DNA of 64,000 bases from Prostheceraeus crozeri (Eukaryota > Platyhelminthes > Polycladida > Euryleptidae): positions 1 through 64,000 of the forward strand of contig CAJQUW010003058.1 of assembly GCA_907163375.1 (NCBI GenBank). Direction: 5' to 3'. The notes under the pieces were generated by a model. That model ran no database searches and was not told where the DNA came from. It saw only the letters and a program-made list of their open reading frames with translations. This document shows, piece by piece, positions 1 through 10,559 of this stretch. Numbering within the stretch: position 1 is the stretch's first letter; the number at the start of each line of letters is the position of its first letter. Made by a program: the position numbers and the translations under genes.

Positions 1-1800
1 TACTATGAATAAGTATGAACTTATAATAAGTTTCTTAATAGCCTGACAATTCGAGGAAGTTGTTGGCCATTTTGCAGGAGCGATTGCAGCTGTGGATCTC
101 GATGACCAATTTTGTTTATGAGCCTTATGGCATGTTTTTTACGGTAATTTAGATATAATAAATGATCCAGGTCTCAGAGCTATATGTTGCGTTATGGCAC
201 TAACACAGATTGTCTAGGTCAATATCATGGAACATCCATTCAAAAAAGAGATCAGCGATTCCATAGATAATCAAATATCTCGTTGTGTCAGTCGCCTTCA
301 CTTAAAAGTTGATGACTTCTCTATTTGGAAAAACAGGGTCATGATGTTAGTAAAGCACCGCATCTTTCGTTGTAAGAAATTGGGTAGGAAAGATAATGGC
401 AGCAACGTTTGTGTTGATAAGGAGTTGCAAGATCTTCCATAAAAACTTGATAGTCGTTCCTGTCGATAAAGAGTCCAACAACTTTAGTTTCATATGTAAA
501 AAGTTTTCTATCTCAAAATCTGATGGACGAGCTTGGTTGTTGACATAGATTCTTCCACTGCGGTAGGCAATGCAACTTATAAACCTGAGCTTATTTCTGA
601 AAAGGAATGAGTCCTTAATAAAACACGTCAAAGATATGAAATCAAACTTTAATATTAATGTTAGTGACAAGGACCTTAAAATACCAAAACTTTTTGGATT
701 CCAAAATTGCATGAAAATCCTTATAAGTTTAGATTCATTGCCAGGAGCCAGAAATTGTAAACTAAAAAGTTATCGGTGAATATCAACAAAGGTCTGAAGT
801 GATAAGAGAAAATTTCCATAAATACTGTGAGTCAATCAGAAGTAAGTACTGGTTATTCTTTATTTTTGGAGTGTAGCCTCGAACCTCAAGATTTTTTGAG
901 GAATATTTCTAACGTGAACGTCCACTCTATGCAAGTTTTTGACTTCTCATTAACTCTTTATAACAAACTTAGATCAAGGTGCTATCAGAATAATATTTTT
1001 TCAATCCTTGATCTCACATTCAATTCCACTAATCGTAGAATACTTGTGTGAAGGATATGGAGAAGTCGTTTTTCTCCAAAATCAAATATAAGGGGTATTT
1101 TTGTTTTATGACGTGGACTCTTTTAAGAAGGTATTGATTTCTATAGTGTATTGAAGTCTACATTTCTTTTTCCGGTTATGTGTTCAGACAAATTCGAGGG
1201 GTACAAATGGGAGGGGAATTGCAGTCCTTTACTTGCCGACTTTGTTTCTGTTAAATTGCGAATTTGCTTTTATGAAACAATTGGTTAAAAATAAAAAGTT
1301 TGGACTAGCTTAAATTATTGTCAAACACTTCGAGATATATAGACGATATATGCGTAATAAATTACAAGCATTTCAATACCTTAATTCAAAAATTTACCCA
1401 GTGGAGCTTTCTTGCGATAGACAACTGGAGTCAATGATAAAGCCGTTGTTTACCTCGACGTGAGACTCCAATTGTAGTGGACGGTCTTAGAACTCAATAT
1501 ATCATAAAGTGGAAGATTTTGATTTCCTGTTGTTCTGTTGACATTTCCAGACAGTGCAATACCTTATAACATGGGAATTAATGTATTTGCCGGCCAGGTT
1601 TTACGTTATTGTCGCATCTGCTCGCATCTTGAAGATCTAATTAAACGAATTAATATGACACTTTTTGTGATGAGCGGCAGAGGATATTGTAATGTCATAA
1701 AATGAAGGCATGTACTGAGAAAATCCTAACCGGTCATAAATCAATTTTCTAGTCAAGTTTGGTATTTCTCAAGCCAGGCAGCTGACATTGGCAATTTGGT
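1..1800 (+). mobile_element. Decayed Penelope-like retroelement, Naiad/Chlamys-like, copy 1
   Basis: Translated pieces in several frames match, in the same order, the better-preserved element at 38.05-39.95 kb. They include a Cys-x-Cys segment near 75-105, a GNLDIIND piece near 150 corresponding to TGDLNFIEQ of copy 2, the block at 227-442 (DDFSIWKNRVMML against SDFQAWKSRILVL), RT fragments between 570 and 1340, and a C-terminal part (NVFAGQVLRYCRIC) near 1590. The family copies its RNA into DNA with a reverse transcriptase and, in this branch, lacks the C-terminal GIY-YIG nuclease of ordinary Penelope elements. The copy is old, with many breaks in every part. It may extend left of the window. 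Similarity fades near 1782, just before where the 3' hairpin would be expected. Confidence 0.75.
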
Positions 1801-2030
1801 GCGCATTTTAAACAATAAAACTAACACTGTTTGTTTGTTTTCTTAGCATTTAATTTTTAATTTTTTTTATTGGTTATACCATTTCAGTATTTCACACATA
1901 TACTTTAGTTTGTTTTGGTTGTATCCGTCTTTTGCGGTTGTTCTGTTTTTGTTTTTACTATTACTATCAGTATTACTTATTATTACACATATCATTACTG
2001 TATTGATTTTAGAATGCCAGCCGCATATAA
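1801..2030. other. AT-rich stretch before piggyBac
   Basis: T-rich sequence between the end of the old retroelement and the left end of the piggyBac element. No gene is seen. The last four bases (ATAA, 2027-2030) are the left target-site copy of the piggyBac insertion. Confidence 0.5.
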
Positions 2031-2046
2031 CCCTCGGGGGGTTTTC

Positions 2047-2243
2047 TGGGTCCACGTGGACCCATTTTTCCAGATCACTTGCTGTTATTTATTAAGTTTT
2101 CATTATTTATTATTGATATCACTGGACTTTATCTGTATCGATATGTCAATTATAACTGCCAAGTGAAAATGTATTAGCTGTTGTTTAAATAATTGCAATA
2201 CATCGCAAACCTTTTAGTAAATCTATGGGTCCAGCTGGACCCA
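2047..2243. promoter_or_regulatory. Subterminal 18-bp palindromes of piggyBac (left end)
   Basis: TGGGTCCACGTGGACCCA at 2047-2064 and TGGGTCCAGCTGGACCCA at 2226-2243 are perfect palindromes sharing the TGGGTCCA half-site. A third copy, with one base changed, is at 5314-5331 near the right end. Position and symmetry suggest dimeric transposase binding sites. This is inference from layout, as no binding data are visible. Confidence 0.5.
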
Positions 2244-2827
2244 GTCACACTGATTCGTTTCATCGGTCGTCATAGCGCAGAAATTCAGTCACTGCTATTC
2301 CAAATAACAAAGGCCCGTATTCGTGTGAAACCAGATAAGGATTTCCCGTATCCTTAGCGACGCTATATCTTAGCCTTATCCTGACCGTCATATTCGTGAA
2401 GGCAGCTATCGTCACGCGCTCACGATGTGTAGCATTTTTTCTATTTTTAGCCTTAACGACATGCACTTCAAAGGCTGACAACTGGTCAGATTTTGGAGAC
2501 GTTGAAATCACAGGCGCACTTGCAAACGTTCCATCGATTAGTTTGTCGATCTGCCCAGGCCGATTGGGCCGCCTCAACTCGCTGATACAATGCGAAACAG
2601 TAGATAATGAAGCATCGGAATAGCGGTAGTAGTGCTTATTGGCTGCACGCAGCTGAAACTTCGCTTTGCTTCAAAGCTTTTGCTATCGTCGCTATTGTCG
2701 CACGCAGTGTGCAACTGTGACGAACTAATGAAATCGATTTTGATGTGACGCGTGTGCACTGCCTGCGTTGGTATGGCTATGAGACGCGCAGGCAGGCCGT
2801 TCTGTCATTACACCGCACTGCTGTTTT

Positions 2828-2966
2828 ATGCTACGAGCGAAGATTGCGGAACGCTCACAACGGAGCTCAAAAGTTGAAGCTTTGAGATTATTGAGGGGCG
2901 CGCAGGAAGACGTTCCAGAAGCTTCTTCATCTGCGAATGACACGGAGGACTCCAGTGAATCATCTA
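2828..2966 (+). pseudogene. piggyBac transposase, N-terminal acidic segment
   Basis: The reading frame starts with MLRAKIAERSQRSSKVEAL and runs into an acidic, serine-rich stretch (EDVPEASSSANDTEDSSESS). This kind of N-terminus is common in piggyBac transposases. It is interrupted at 2967 by the palindromic insertion. The same Ser/Asp-rich character resumes at about 3718 (SDIDESDNISPSDDDVS), which shows that the two parts once formed a single exon. The ATG at 2828 is the first in-frame start in this segment, and the choice of start is tentative. Confidence 0.7.
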
Positions 2967-3715
2967 GTCCCGGGAGTAGCGTGAAGTTGTGCAGGGAACG
3001 AGGTAGTTACATAAAACTTTCACATAGCATAGTACACCTCTAACCTACTGCAAAACTTCGCGTCTGGCCGGATCAGATCATTTGCTTTTCAGAAATAGAG
3101 AGGATAACCACAATCCTATGTATTTCCAGTGGTTAAAATTGTGGACATTTAAGTTGTTGACTCCATTTTTTCGAATTTTTGCTCATAAAAGTTACACAAA
3201 TTGGGTATTTTGTTGAATGGTTATTATAGAAATCATCTACAGATCATGATCTTTCAAATGAGCTATCATTCAGTGACAGAGGATGAAGTAAAGTGTACAA
3301 ACAGACACTTTTCGTTAAAGTATATCAACAATTTTCCTGAAATTTCTATGTTAAAATTTGCAGTTACACCAACGAAAAGTGTCTGTTTGTACACTTTACT
3401 TCATCCTCTGTCACTGAATGATAGCTCATTTGAAAGATCATGATCTGTAGATGATTTCTATAATAACCAGTTCAACAAAATACCAATTTGTGTAACTTTT
3501 ATGAGCAAAAATTCGAAAAAATGGAGTCAACACCTTAAATGTCACAATTTTACCATTGGAAATACATAGGATTGTGTTATCCTCTCTATTTCTGAAAAGC
3601 AAATGATCTGATCCGGCAGACGCGAAGTTTTGCAGTAGGTTAGAGGTGTACTATGCTATGTAAAAGTTTTATGTACTACCTCGTTCCCTGCACAACTTCG
3701 CGCTAGCTCCCGGAC
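2967..3715. repeat. 749-bp foldback (palindromic MITE) inside piggyBac
   Basis: The left arm begins GTCCCGGGAGTAGCG and the right arm ends CGCTAGCTCCCGGAC. The two arms are near-complete reverse complements of each other (about 2967-3316 and 3371-3715) around a loop of roughly 55 bases. TA flanks both ends (2965-2966, 3716-3717), as for Tc1/mariner-type MITEs. No protein is encoded; the reading frames that appear in it are mirror images of each other. It interrupts the acidic region of the piggyBac transposase, so it arrived later. Only scattered single differences separate the arms, which suggests a relatively recent origin or gene conversion between arms. Confidence 0.88.
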
Positions 3716-3717
3716 TA

Positions 3718-5295
3718 ATCTGGTTCATCTGATATCGATGAAAGTGACAATATTTCACCTTCTGATGACGACGTATCCATTAACCAAGCAATCGACAATC
3801 AAGTGAATATTTCATCCGCTGATGGAGAGCAATGGACTTCTCTCCTACCTCAAGAACAGAGACGTGGCAGGGAGCGAAGAGAGAATCTGCTTAGACCAGC
3901 ACCAGGTCTTACAAGTTACTCTCTGCGGCATATTCGCGCGCCAAATACTATTATAAATAGCTGGGAAATTTTGTTTGATCACGATATGATGGAGACAATA
4001 CTAAGAGACAAATCGGCGAGGGAGATCTATCAAAGGTGAAGCATGGACGGACGCTTCGATGGAAGAAATGTTAGCCTTCATTGGCCTGTTATATCTACGC
4101 GGCGTGTATCGTTCTCACATGGAGAGTACTGAAGAGCTGTGGTCGAAAGAACACGGAAGGCCCATCTTCAAAATAACAATGAGCCATTCAAGATTCAAAG
4201 AGTTACGTATCATGCTTCGTTTTGACAATCCTGAAACAAGGGCTGCTCGACAACTGCGAGACAAATTAGCAGCGGTTCGTCTTCTTTTGGATGGTTTCAC
4301 GAACAACTGTCAAAAATCGTATGTGCCTGGTGCATTTCTTACCGTTGATGAGGAACTATATCCTTTCAGAGGTCGCTGTGCATATAAGCAATATATGCCA
4401 AGCAAACCATCAAGGTATGGACTTAAGTTCTGGCTGTTGTGCGATGCCAACAATTATTTTTGTTACAATCTACAAATGTACACAGGCAAAGAAGACAATC
4501 CCAGTCATCACGGACTTGGAGAACGTGTTGTCATGGATTTGACCAGCTCTCTAGAAAATTCTGGAAGACACATAACAACTGACAATTTCTTTACTTCTTT
4601 GAAGCTCGCACGCTCTCTCCGCTCAAAAGGCATGACTTTGTTAGGAACTCTGAGGAAAAACAGACGAGAAGTTCCTCCGCAGATGAAGAATCTACAGGGC
4701 CGTGCTGTTTACTCTTCAGATTTCCGATTCAACCTCGAAGATCAAACATGCCTCCTCAGTTACAAATGCAAGAAAAATGATTGTGTCCTTCTTTTGAGCA
4801 CCTTCCATCAAGAGCCAGTTGTTGATCAACAGACTGACCGAAAGGTTCCAGAAATGATAAAAGACTACAATGCAACCAAAGGAGGTGTAGATAAAGCTGA
4901 CCAAATGGTGGCGACATATACGGTGAAATACATCAGCCGAAGATGGCACACAATCGTGTTTTGCAACCTCTTGGATTTGTGTGGGATAAATGCATATGTG
5001 TTGAATTGCGAAATTGATCCTCATTGGGGAAGAGACAAGCCTCACAAAAGAAGACAATTTCTGCGATGCTTAGGAGAGGAGCTGGTCAAGCCATTTTTGG
5101 AGTCAAGACGTGCCACGGCCAATCATCGAAGCAAAGGTGGATGTTGAGAGAGCAACACGAAAAAAAGACAGATGTCAACTCTGCGGGTGGAAGAAAGATC
5201 GGAAAACGAGAAAAACCTGTGCTCGGTGTGGGAATCACTGTTGTGATGAACATTCGAACTCTGTGACTCGTACTTTCTGTACTAATTGTGCTTGA
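3718..5295 (+). pseudogene. piggyBac transposase, catalytic core and Cys-rich C-terminus
   Basis: The first part (to about 4037) carries the end of the acidic region and the start of the core (TIINSWEILFDHDMMETIL). A frame change near 4000-4040 leads into a 362-codon open frame (4059-5147). It contains LAFIGLLYLRGVYRSHMEST, then the three catalytic aspartates in TVDEELYPFRG (about residue 95 of that frame), TTDNFFTSLKLA (about 174) and GGVDKADQM (about 278). The C-terminal cysteine-rich zinc-binding domain (CQLCGWKK ... CARCGNHCCDEH ... CTNCA) lies in another frame from about 5140 to 5295, so a second frame change lies near 5110-5150. All catalytic residues are present. Family assignment is secure; function in its present state is not expected. 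Confidence 0.93.
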
Positions 5296-5395
5296 TTGTG
5301 AAAATAAATCTTCTGGGTCCACGTGGGCCCAGATTTTCACGAAATGGAATAGCGAATTTTAAACCTCCCGAGGGATAAGTTTATGCGGGGCCCCG

Positions 5396-5447
5396 CCCGC
5401 CTGGGCTTGAGCGTTCAGGTAGAGGGGCCGAAACGCGACCAGGCGGG
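5396..5447 (+). ncRNA. Naiad-associated RNA hairpin, copy A
   Basis: CCCGCCTGG (5396-5404) pairs perfectly with CCAGGCGGG (5439-5447). The loop contains TTGAGCGTTCAGG, then GGGCCGAAACGCGA. The same loop core lies downstream of the better-preserved Naiad-like element at 39865-39919, where the outer stem has a different sequence but again pairs perfectly. CTGCTGACGAC follows shortly after, matching CTGCTGATGAC at 39923-39933. Inside the loop GCGTT/AACGC can form a second helix flanked by TGA and GA, a sheared-pair arrangement. It could be a hammerhead-like or k-turn-like element of the retroelement's terminal repeat. Confidence 0.6.
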
Positions 5448-6202
5448 TACCTGCTGACGACTGGCTATTGTTTTATTTGTTTTAACGTTGTTTTTTTATC
5501 GCTTACTGCCGAATGGACTGTGTCCGTTACTGGTCTCCATAGGGTTGACATGGTGATTACTAAGTGTCTATTTATATATAAGTTCCTAATCAATCGAGCC
5601 TGAAACTTTGACCAAGGAGATCACTTGTTAAGCGGCCTTGTACGATCTCGTACACTTAAGGGTGAAGTCCAGCCCGTATAGCGCTATGTTATGGACCCCC
5701 GGGAAGGTCCGCCCGGCACGCAATCAGATCCGTCAAGTCTTTGTGCTTAAAGACCTTCATGCATTCATGCATTTGTCGAGGATCACAAGTCAAAGGACCA
5801 TTAGGGGTAAGGTCCAGCCCCGCTTTAGAAGCGCTGATTGAAAAATGGAATAGTGGGAAGGTCCTCCACACCGATCTCGTCAAGTTTGGCTCTAAAATAT
5901 ATAGTCCTAGGATAGTCAAAAGTTTGACACGCCTTGAACGTTTAATGTCTGCCGGTGGGAACGCACCACCTGTCCTCTTAAGGACAAACCTTAAGTCTTA
6001 TTAACTATAAGTTTATTAAAATTATGAAACATTTAGACGTCGTTATGGGAATGTCCCAGCTTCAATTAAGTATAAATATCTAATGAAAGCTATTTTAGTT
6101 TCACACAAATAGGGCCTGTAGACTTAGAAGCCTATATTAGCGTGCACGGCCTTAGCAATAGACGACTAGACTATATAAAAGCATATCTTATTTATTGTAG
6201 AG
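5448..6202 (+). other. Unidentified sequence with weak coding character
   Basis: Between the hairpin and the pogo gene lies about 750 bp that I cannot assign. An open frame at 5741-6004 ends in a plausible protein-like stretch (LEALIEKWNSGKVLHTDLVK, then LTRLERLMSAGGNAPPVLL). Two stretches, near 5625-5675 and 5768-5823, resemble each other and both end in a GGTSMAGTCCAGCCC-like string, suggesting an old tandem duplication. It may be the 5' part of a Naiad-like element, because the shared hairpin stands at its left edge, or the leader of the pogo element. The left terminal repeat of the pogo element was not found here. Confidence 0.35.
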
Positions 6203-8225
6203 ATGGTGCGAAATTACCAAAAAAAAACAACTAGTCAAGGCATTGATCCGGACTTGATACGTTCTGCATGCATTGATGTTGATAGTAGAACAATGTCATT
6301 GAGGAAAGCTTCTTCTTTCTATAACATCCCATTCACTACTTTAAGAAGGTATCACAAAAAGCTTGCGAAAAACCCTGGTTGTCTTGGTAGCTTTAGACCA
6401 GTCTTTACACCTGAACAAGAAAATGATCTCAAGTCTCATATTTTTAAGATGCAAGAGTGTTTCAACGGATTGACTAAAGATGATATCCAAACGCTGGCAT
6501 TTGGTGTTGCTGAGTCGTTAGGTATTGATAATACATTCAATAAGAAGACTAAACGTGCGGACTTAGACTGGCTGATAGGGTTCTTGAGACGAAATCTGGA
6601 AGTAAGCGTTCGTCAGCCTGAGTCGACCAGTCTAGGTCGGGCTGCTGGATTTAGCAAACACCAGGTTGATCTTTTCTATCAGCTTTTGCATGAGAAGCTG
6701 TTACTCCATAAGTACACTGCTTCCCAGGTTTGGAATGCGGACGAAAGTGGCATTTCTGTTGTTCACAAGCCAAATTCTTGCCATAAAAGGTCAGAAGCAA
6801 GTAGGAAAGATAACAAGCGCCGAGAGAGGTCAGAACGTGACTGTTTTATGTTGCATGAATGCCGCAGACAGATTTGTTCCCCCCATGATAATCTTCCCTC
6901 GCAAGCGCATGTGAGAGGCACTTGCGAAAGGTGCCCCACCTGACAGTCTAGTTACAAACAGTGATAATGGGTGGATGACCCAGGAACTTTTCTTGAAGTG
7001 GTTTGAGCACTTCATCAAAATGACGAACCCTTCCAAAAGAAACAGGCAACTTCTGATTCTTGATGGGCACATCAGTCATAGGTCCATGGAGCTTATAGAG
7101 AAAGCTAAGGCAAATTACGTTGACATCTTGATCTTACCCCCGCATACCACACACAGTCTTCAGCCTCTGGATCGTGTCTTTTTCGGACCACTGAAGAACA
7201 GGTAAGCTTACAACAAATTTTCTGACCAGTACATGATGCAAAATCGGGGAAAAGGATAACTTTCTATGACATTTCGGAGTTGTTCGCAAAGGCCTGCATT
7301 GCCGCTGCGACGATGTCAAAGTGTATCAAAGGCTTCGAATCCACTGGGATATTTCCTTACAACGCAGATCTCTTTGCTGACTCAGACTTCTCCCCCTCCA
7401 ATGTCGTCCTTTCCACTCCAACTATCAACGTTAAATCAAAAGAAAATCAAAGCGAACAAGAAAAGTCAGATCAAAGCAACGTCATTCCTGATGATATGAC
7501 TTACGTGGAAGGACCCAGCTCCAGATCGTTAGCTGTCACTTCTGATGATAGGCCTACTAAGCCTGACATCGTCCATTCCACATCAACATGCAATGCATTC
7601 ACGGAAACTGTTCTGGAAAAGTCTCCGCTGCCTCAAAGGACATGTGATTCAAGTCACAAAAGAAAGCGAAAGGTTCAACGGGCGCAAGTGATTACGGATA
7701 TCACTAACGGTAAAATAATAACAACATTGTTCATCCATGTCATCCTTTTGCCTACATGCAGGCCTATCGGTACTCTAAGTCGCTTATCTATCTTTTCAGA
7801 TCAATGTCCGGCAGATGCTGGAGTGAATCAGACTCGCATGGAGAAAGGTAAGTCACTTGAATGAAAATGAAATCACTTTATTGATTGATGCCATGTTTTG
7901 TACCAATCGATACAGAGGCCCACCGGTAAGCTCACGGTACTTTAAAAATGATGTTTTCTTTTTCATAGACCAATGCCCGACCGTTGCTGGAGGAGAGGAG
8001 GTTCGCTTGAAGAGGGGAATGAAACGACAGAAGCGTGCTGTCCAGAAGAATGCGGAGGAGACGATGCCACAGGAGGATTGTCTGTGCTTGTACTGCGACG
8101 AACCGTGGTCCGAATCGCGGGATCGAGAAGTGTGGATTCAGTGCAAGAAGTGTGAGCAGTGGGCTCACATGCTGTGCACAGGATACGAGAACACGAATGA
8201 GTACTTTGTCTGTGACTTCTGCTGA
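6203..8225 (+). pseudogene. pogo-like transposase with C-terminal PHD-like finger
   Basis: The start MVRNYQKKT is typical of pogo/Tigger transposases. A psq-type HTH follows (MSLRKASSFYNIPFTTLRRY, about residues 30-55), then a CENP-B-like second half. The catalytic DDE_1 domain has NADESGI, LILDGHISH and HSLQPLDRVFF, giving a DD35D spacing. The frame shifts near 6780 and again near 6915, there is a stop at about 7204 with another frame change near 7250, and the 3' half reads from 7280. Two introns with canonical GT/AG are likely: 7710-7799 and 7848-7968. The C-terminus (7969-8225) has CLCLYCDEPW ... WIQCKKCEQWAHMLC ... FVCDFC, a PHD-like zinc finger often attached to pogo proteins of invertebrates. 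It is a dead copy with at least four lesions. Confidence 0.88.
7800..7847 (+). other. Duplicated mini-exon in the pogo gene
   Basis: This 48-bp exon (ATCAATGTCCGGCAGATGC...) encodes DQCPADAGVNQTRMEKG when joined to its neighbours. The next exon opens at 7969 with a similar sequence (ACCAATGCCCGACCGTTGC...) encoding DQCPTVAGGEEVRLKRG. Both are preceded by AG and the first is followed by GTAAGT. This looks like a tandem duplication of one acceptor plus exon start, giving either an extra cassette or alternative exons. Splicing itself is not proven by the genomic sequence. Confidence 0.6.
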
Positions 8226-8277
8226 TATGATTGAGATATTTTACTCGGAAAAGCTTATCTTTTTAGATCAACTTATC

Positions 8278-8317
8278 TGATCCACTTTGCCCCGGGGTGG
8301 TGGGGCATAGTGGATCA
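8278..8317. repeat. Hairpin in pogo 3' untranslated region
   Basis: TGATCCACTTTGCCCC (8278-8293) and GGGGCATAGTGGATCA (8302-8317) form a 16-bp hairpin with one mismatch and an 8-base loop. The same GATCCGCTATGCCCC string occurs at the right end of the element (8479-8493), so this is a subterminal repeat of the transposon and a likely transposase-binding site. Confidence 0.75.
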
Positions 8318-8475
8318 ATTTGTAATTTTACATTTTTGTCTGTGGATGATAAATATATTTGATATCTCTGCCGATCAACACTTTTTTATGAATCTGTGGT
8401 CTCTGGGCATTGTTTTAGACCTAAATATGTTACTTCAATATGACTAGTTTGGTTGGTAGATGGGCTTAAACCTTA

Positions 8476-8503
8476 GGTGATCCGCTATGCCCCGAGTTCC
8501 CCT
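8476..8503 (+). repeat. Right terminal repeat of the pogo element
   Basis: GGTGATCCGCTATGCCCCGA continues into GTTCCCCTA. It matches the hairpin arms at 8278-8317 and looks like the right terminus, ending at a TA dinucleotide. The mirror-image left terminus was not found upstream of 6203, so the left end is lost or diverged. Confidence 0.55.
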
Positions 8504-9736
8504 ATTTATAAAGCATGACTTCATTCTAATACATCCCGACCGTGCACTGTAGTTATCTAATTTATATTTTTGACCTATTCTAAAAGGGGATTATCATGTC
8601 TTCATAATAGCGAGCCTCCCGAATTCGAACATTGCAATGCATTTCTTCGCCGCGCGCTACGTTTATCAGTCAGTTCACGGATTCCTCATGCGGTGTGTGG
8701 GTGTGAATCAGCTCGTCGAACATCTGACGGTGCAGTTTTCTCTATTCATTGAAGATAGTATACACGTTGCCATCCTTTGTTGAAGATTATCACCGCGGAT
8801 ATATGAGTATCTAAATGGAGTTTATATGGTGCGTCAACAATATTAAGACTTGTGAGTAGCAAATAAATCGTACTCGTAAATCAGGTGAATAAACCGCATC
8901 AATAGGTAACTTGTATAGTAACAGATTCCAAGCCAACCATTCTAATTGTCCTGAAGTTAGAAAATAAAACATGTAGGCTTGATTAAAGAATTAATCGCGT
9001 GATTCATCAGGATCGTTGATAGGAGATGGAAAGTTCGATCCTTGATATTGAAGCATATTTCCTAAAAACAGGAGTGGTGAATAAACATGAATGTCCTCTA
9101 TCTTAAAAAATCCAATTCGCTGATTGATGCTTTTCGATAATGTAGTTTGTGAGCAAGCCGCGTCTGTATAGTTTTGTCAGGCCTACGTGTAATATAGTAT
9201 AATTAGGCAGTGGGTTGTTTAATTAGGCCTATTGTACTTGAAAAAGAGTTAAGGAAATTAAAGCATTCTTATAAGCAAACAAAAAAATTAAAAGGAGAAA
9301 ATTATGTTTCAGTTAATAGTCTCACGGGAGGTTGGCCATTGGTTGAAAAAAAAACAGAATTTCACTCCCAATTTACGACCTTACATGTTGAATAAAACTT
9401 CCTGAAATGACACCTGACGTTTCATCGTCTGCCGACTGTGACAAGTAATTTTTTGCGATTCTCTGCAACTGCTTCCGAATGATTCGTTTTTTTCAGTATT
9501 GAGTATGTATTTCTGCTGCTAATCCTTGAAGCATTTCGCTGTAGACTGATATGTATAATGTTTAAATATGTTGTAAGGAACTTGTCACTGCATCCATATG
9601 TTTTGATTTTACCAGCATTGGGTTATTCCCGTGATCAAGTCAGCATGCAGGACGTCGGGTGTCGTTACAAGAAGCTTTCTTTAAAATATAAGGTCGTGAA
9701 TTGGGATTGAAATTTTTTTTCTGATATTTAGGCCTA
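8504..9736. other. No gene recognised
   Basis: AT-rich sequence without a credible coding region, terminal repeats or RNA gene. Short open frames near 8570-8752 and 9210-9395 have no recognisable motif. Confidence 0.5.
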
Positions 9737-9795
9737 CACTAGGTGACATGTCACACTCAATCACGCGTAATTCACGCGTGAGATGTCACCTAGTG
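9737..9795. repeat. Minimal MITE hairpin (CACTAGGTGACA family)
   Basis: CACTAGGTGACATGTCACAC... and ...GAGATGTCACCTAGTG form a nearly self-complementary 59-bp unit containing two ACGCGT-type steps. It consists only of the two termini of the 475-bp MITEs at 19348 and 26383, joined directly. TA precedes it. It is best read as an internal-deletion derivative of that family. Confidence 0.85.
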
Positions 9796-10542
9796 TGCAT
9801 GGATGAGAATTTTCTGCGGATTTGTATCAGTATAGCTCGGCTTTAAGTATTATTTTGTTGGCCTTTTTGGGCTTCCTTGAAATGTGAATTTCCGCCGGGA
9901 CCACGTTCTTCCCTTCTCAACCCTGTTTGGCAACAAGTCGCAAACTTTGAAAATAAGTCACAGGTTCGAATGTTTCACTGCATGGTTGGTTTGGATGTGT
10001 AAGTAAACCATCTTGCGGTACGTTGTTATTTATTTCAGCTAAAGGAGAAATCATTTTAAATTAAATATCAAATTCATCGGACTTTCTGCTTTAACGTCAT
10101 GTTGTCCACCCTGAGAGAATGTGTTGTCGAATGATGAAGTATAAAAATAGTTTAGATTAATTATCACCTTCTTTCATCTTACAATAACTTAATACTCATT
10201 TCTGTGTCATACTTCTCTATTATGTGTCGTTATAGAGCTCTACATGGTTTATGTTTTACATCATTGTTCACATATGTCTGCGTTTTACTATCTTAATTCG
10301 CTTGTAATGTATTTTTGTTGGTTTCAGACATCAAAATTTAGGAGCAGAATATCCTAATGAACCTCATCTACGATAGTTTTGAATACCACTGGATATGATT
10401 GTTATTATCCATTGTATTCAAGATTTAAACTTGTTTGAGGTACAATCAACCTGAATCCCGATGTCTACGTTTACAAAATTGACCTTCAGTGGACTCAATC
10501 TAGGTAAGTTTCATCATCTGAGTAGTTGTCATTGCTTATTAC
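9796..10542. other. No gene recognised
   Basis: Plain AT-rich sequence. A GT-rich donor-like string (AGGTAAGT) at 10503-10510 precedes the GC-rich block at 10.56 kb, but no exon can be assigned. Confidence 0.4.
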
Positions 10543-10559
10543 ATGTGGTTAGGTAAAAG

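Larger units (their letters stand above)
2031..5374 (+). mobile_element. piggyBac DNA transposon carrying a nested foldback
   Basis: Left end CCCTCGGGGGGTTTT (2031) and right end ...AAACCTCCCGAGGG (5374) are inverted copies. ATAA lies immediately outside both ends (2027-2030 and 5375-5378), so the duplication is ATAA where classical piggyBac uses TTAA. Three 18-bp palindromes of the form TGGGTCCASSTGGACCCA sit near the ends (2047-2064, 2226-2243, 5314-5331 with one change) and are plausible transposase-binding sites. The plus-strand transposase occupies roughly 2828-5295. A 749-bp palindromic element (2967-3715) lies inside the coding region, so that insertion is younger. The element is broken by the insertion and by at least two frame changes, and is therefore not autonomous as it stands. 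Confidence 0.92.

Noticed and set aside
3201-3443. Open frame within the palindrome of the piggyBac element
   Set aside because: It spans the two arms and the loop, so its halves are mirror sequences and not a protein.
9015-9035. GGAAAGTTCGATCCTTG resembling a pol III B box
   Set aside because: No A box at the right spacing and no tRNA-like fold could be seen.
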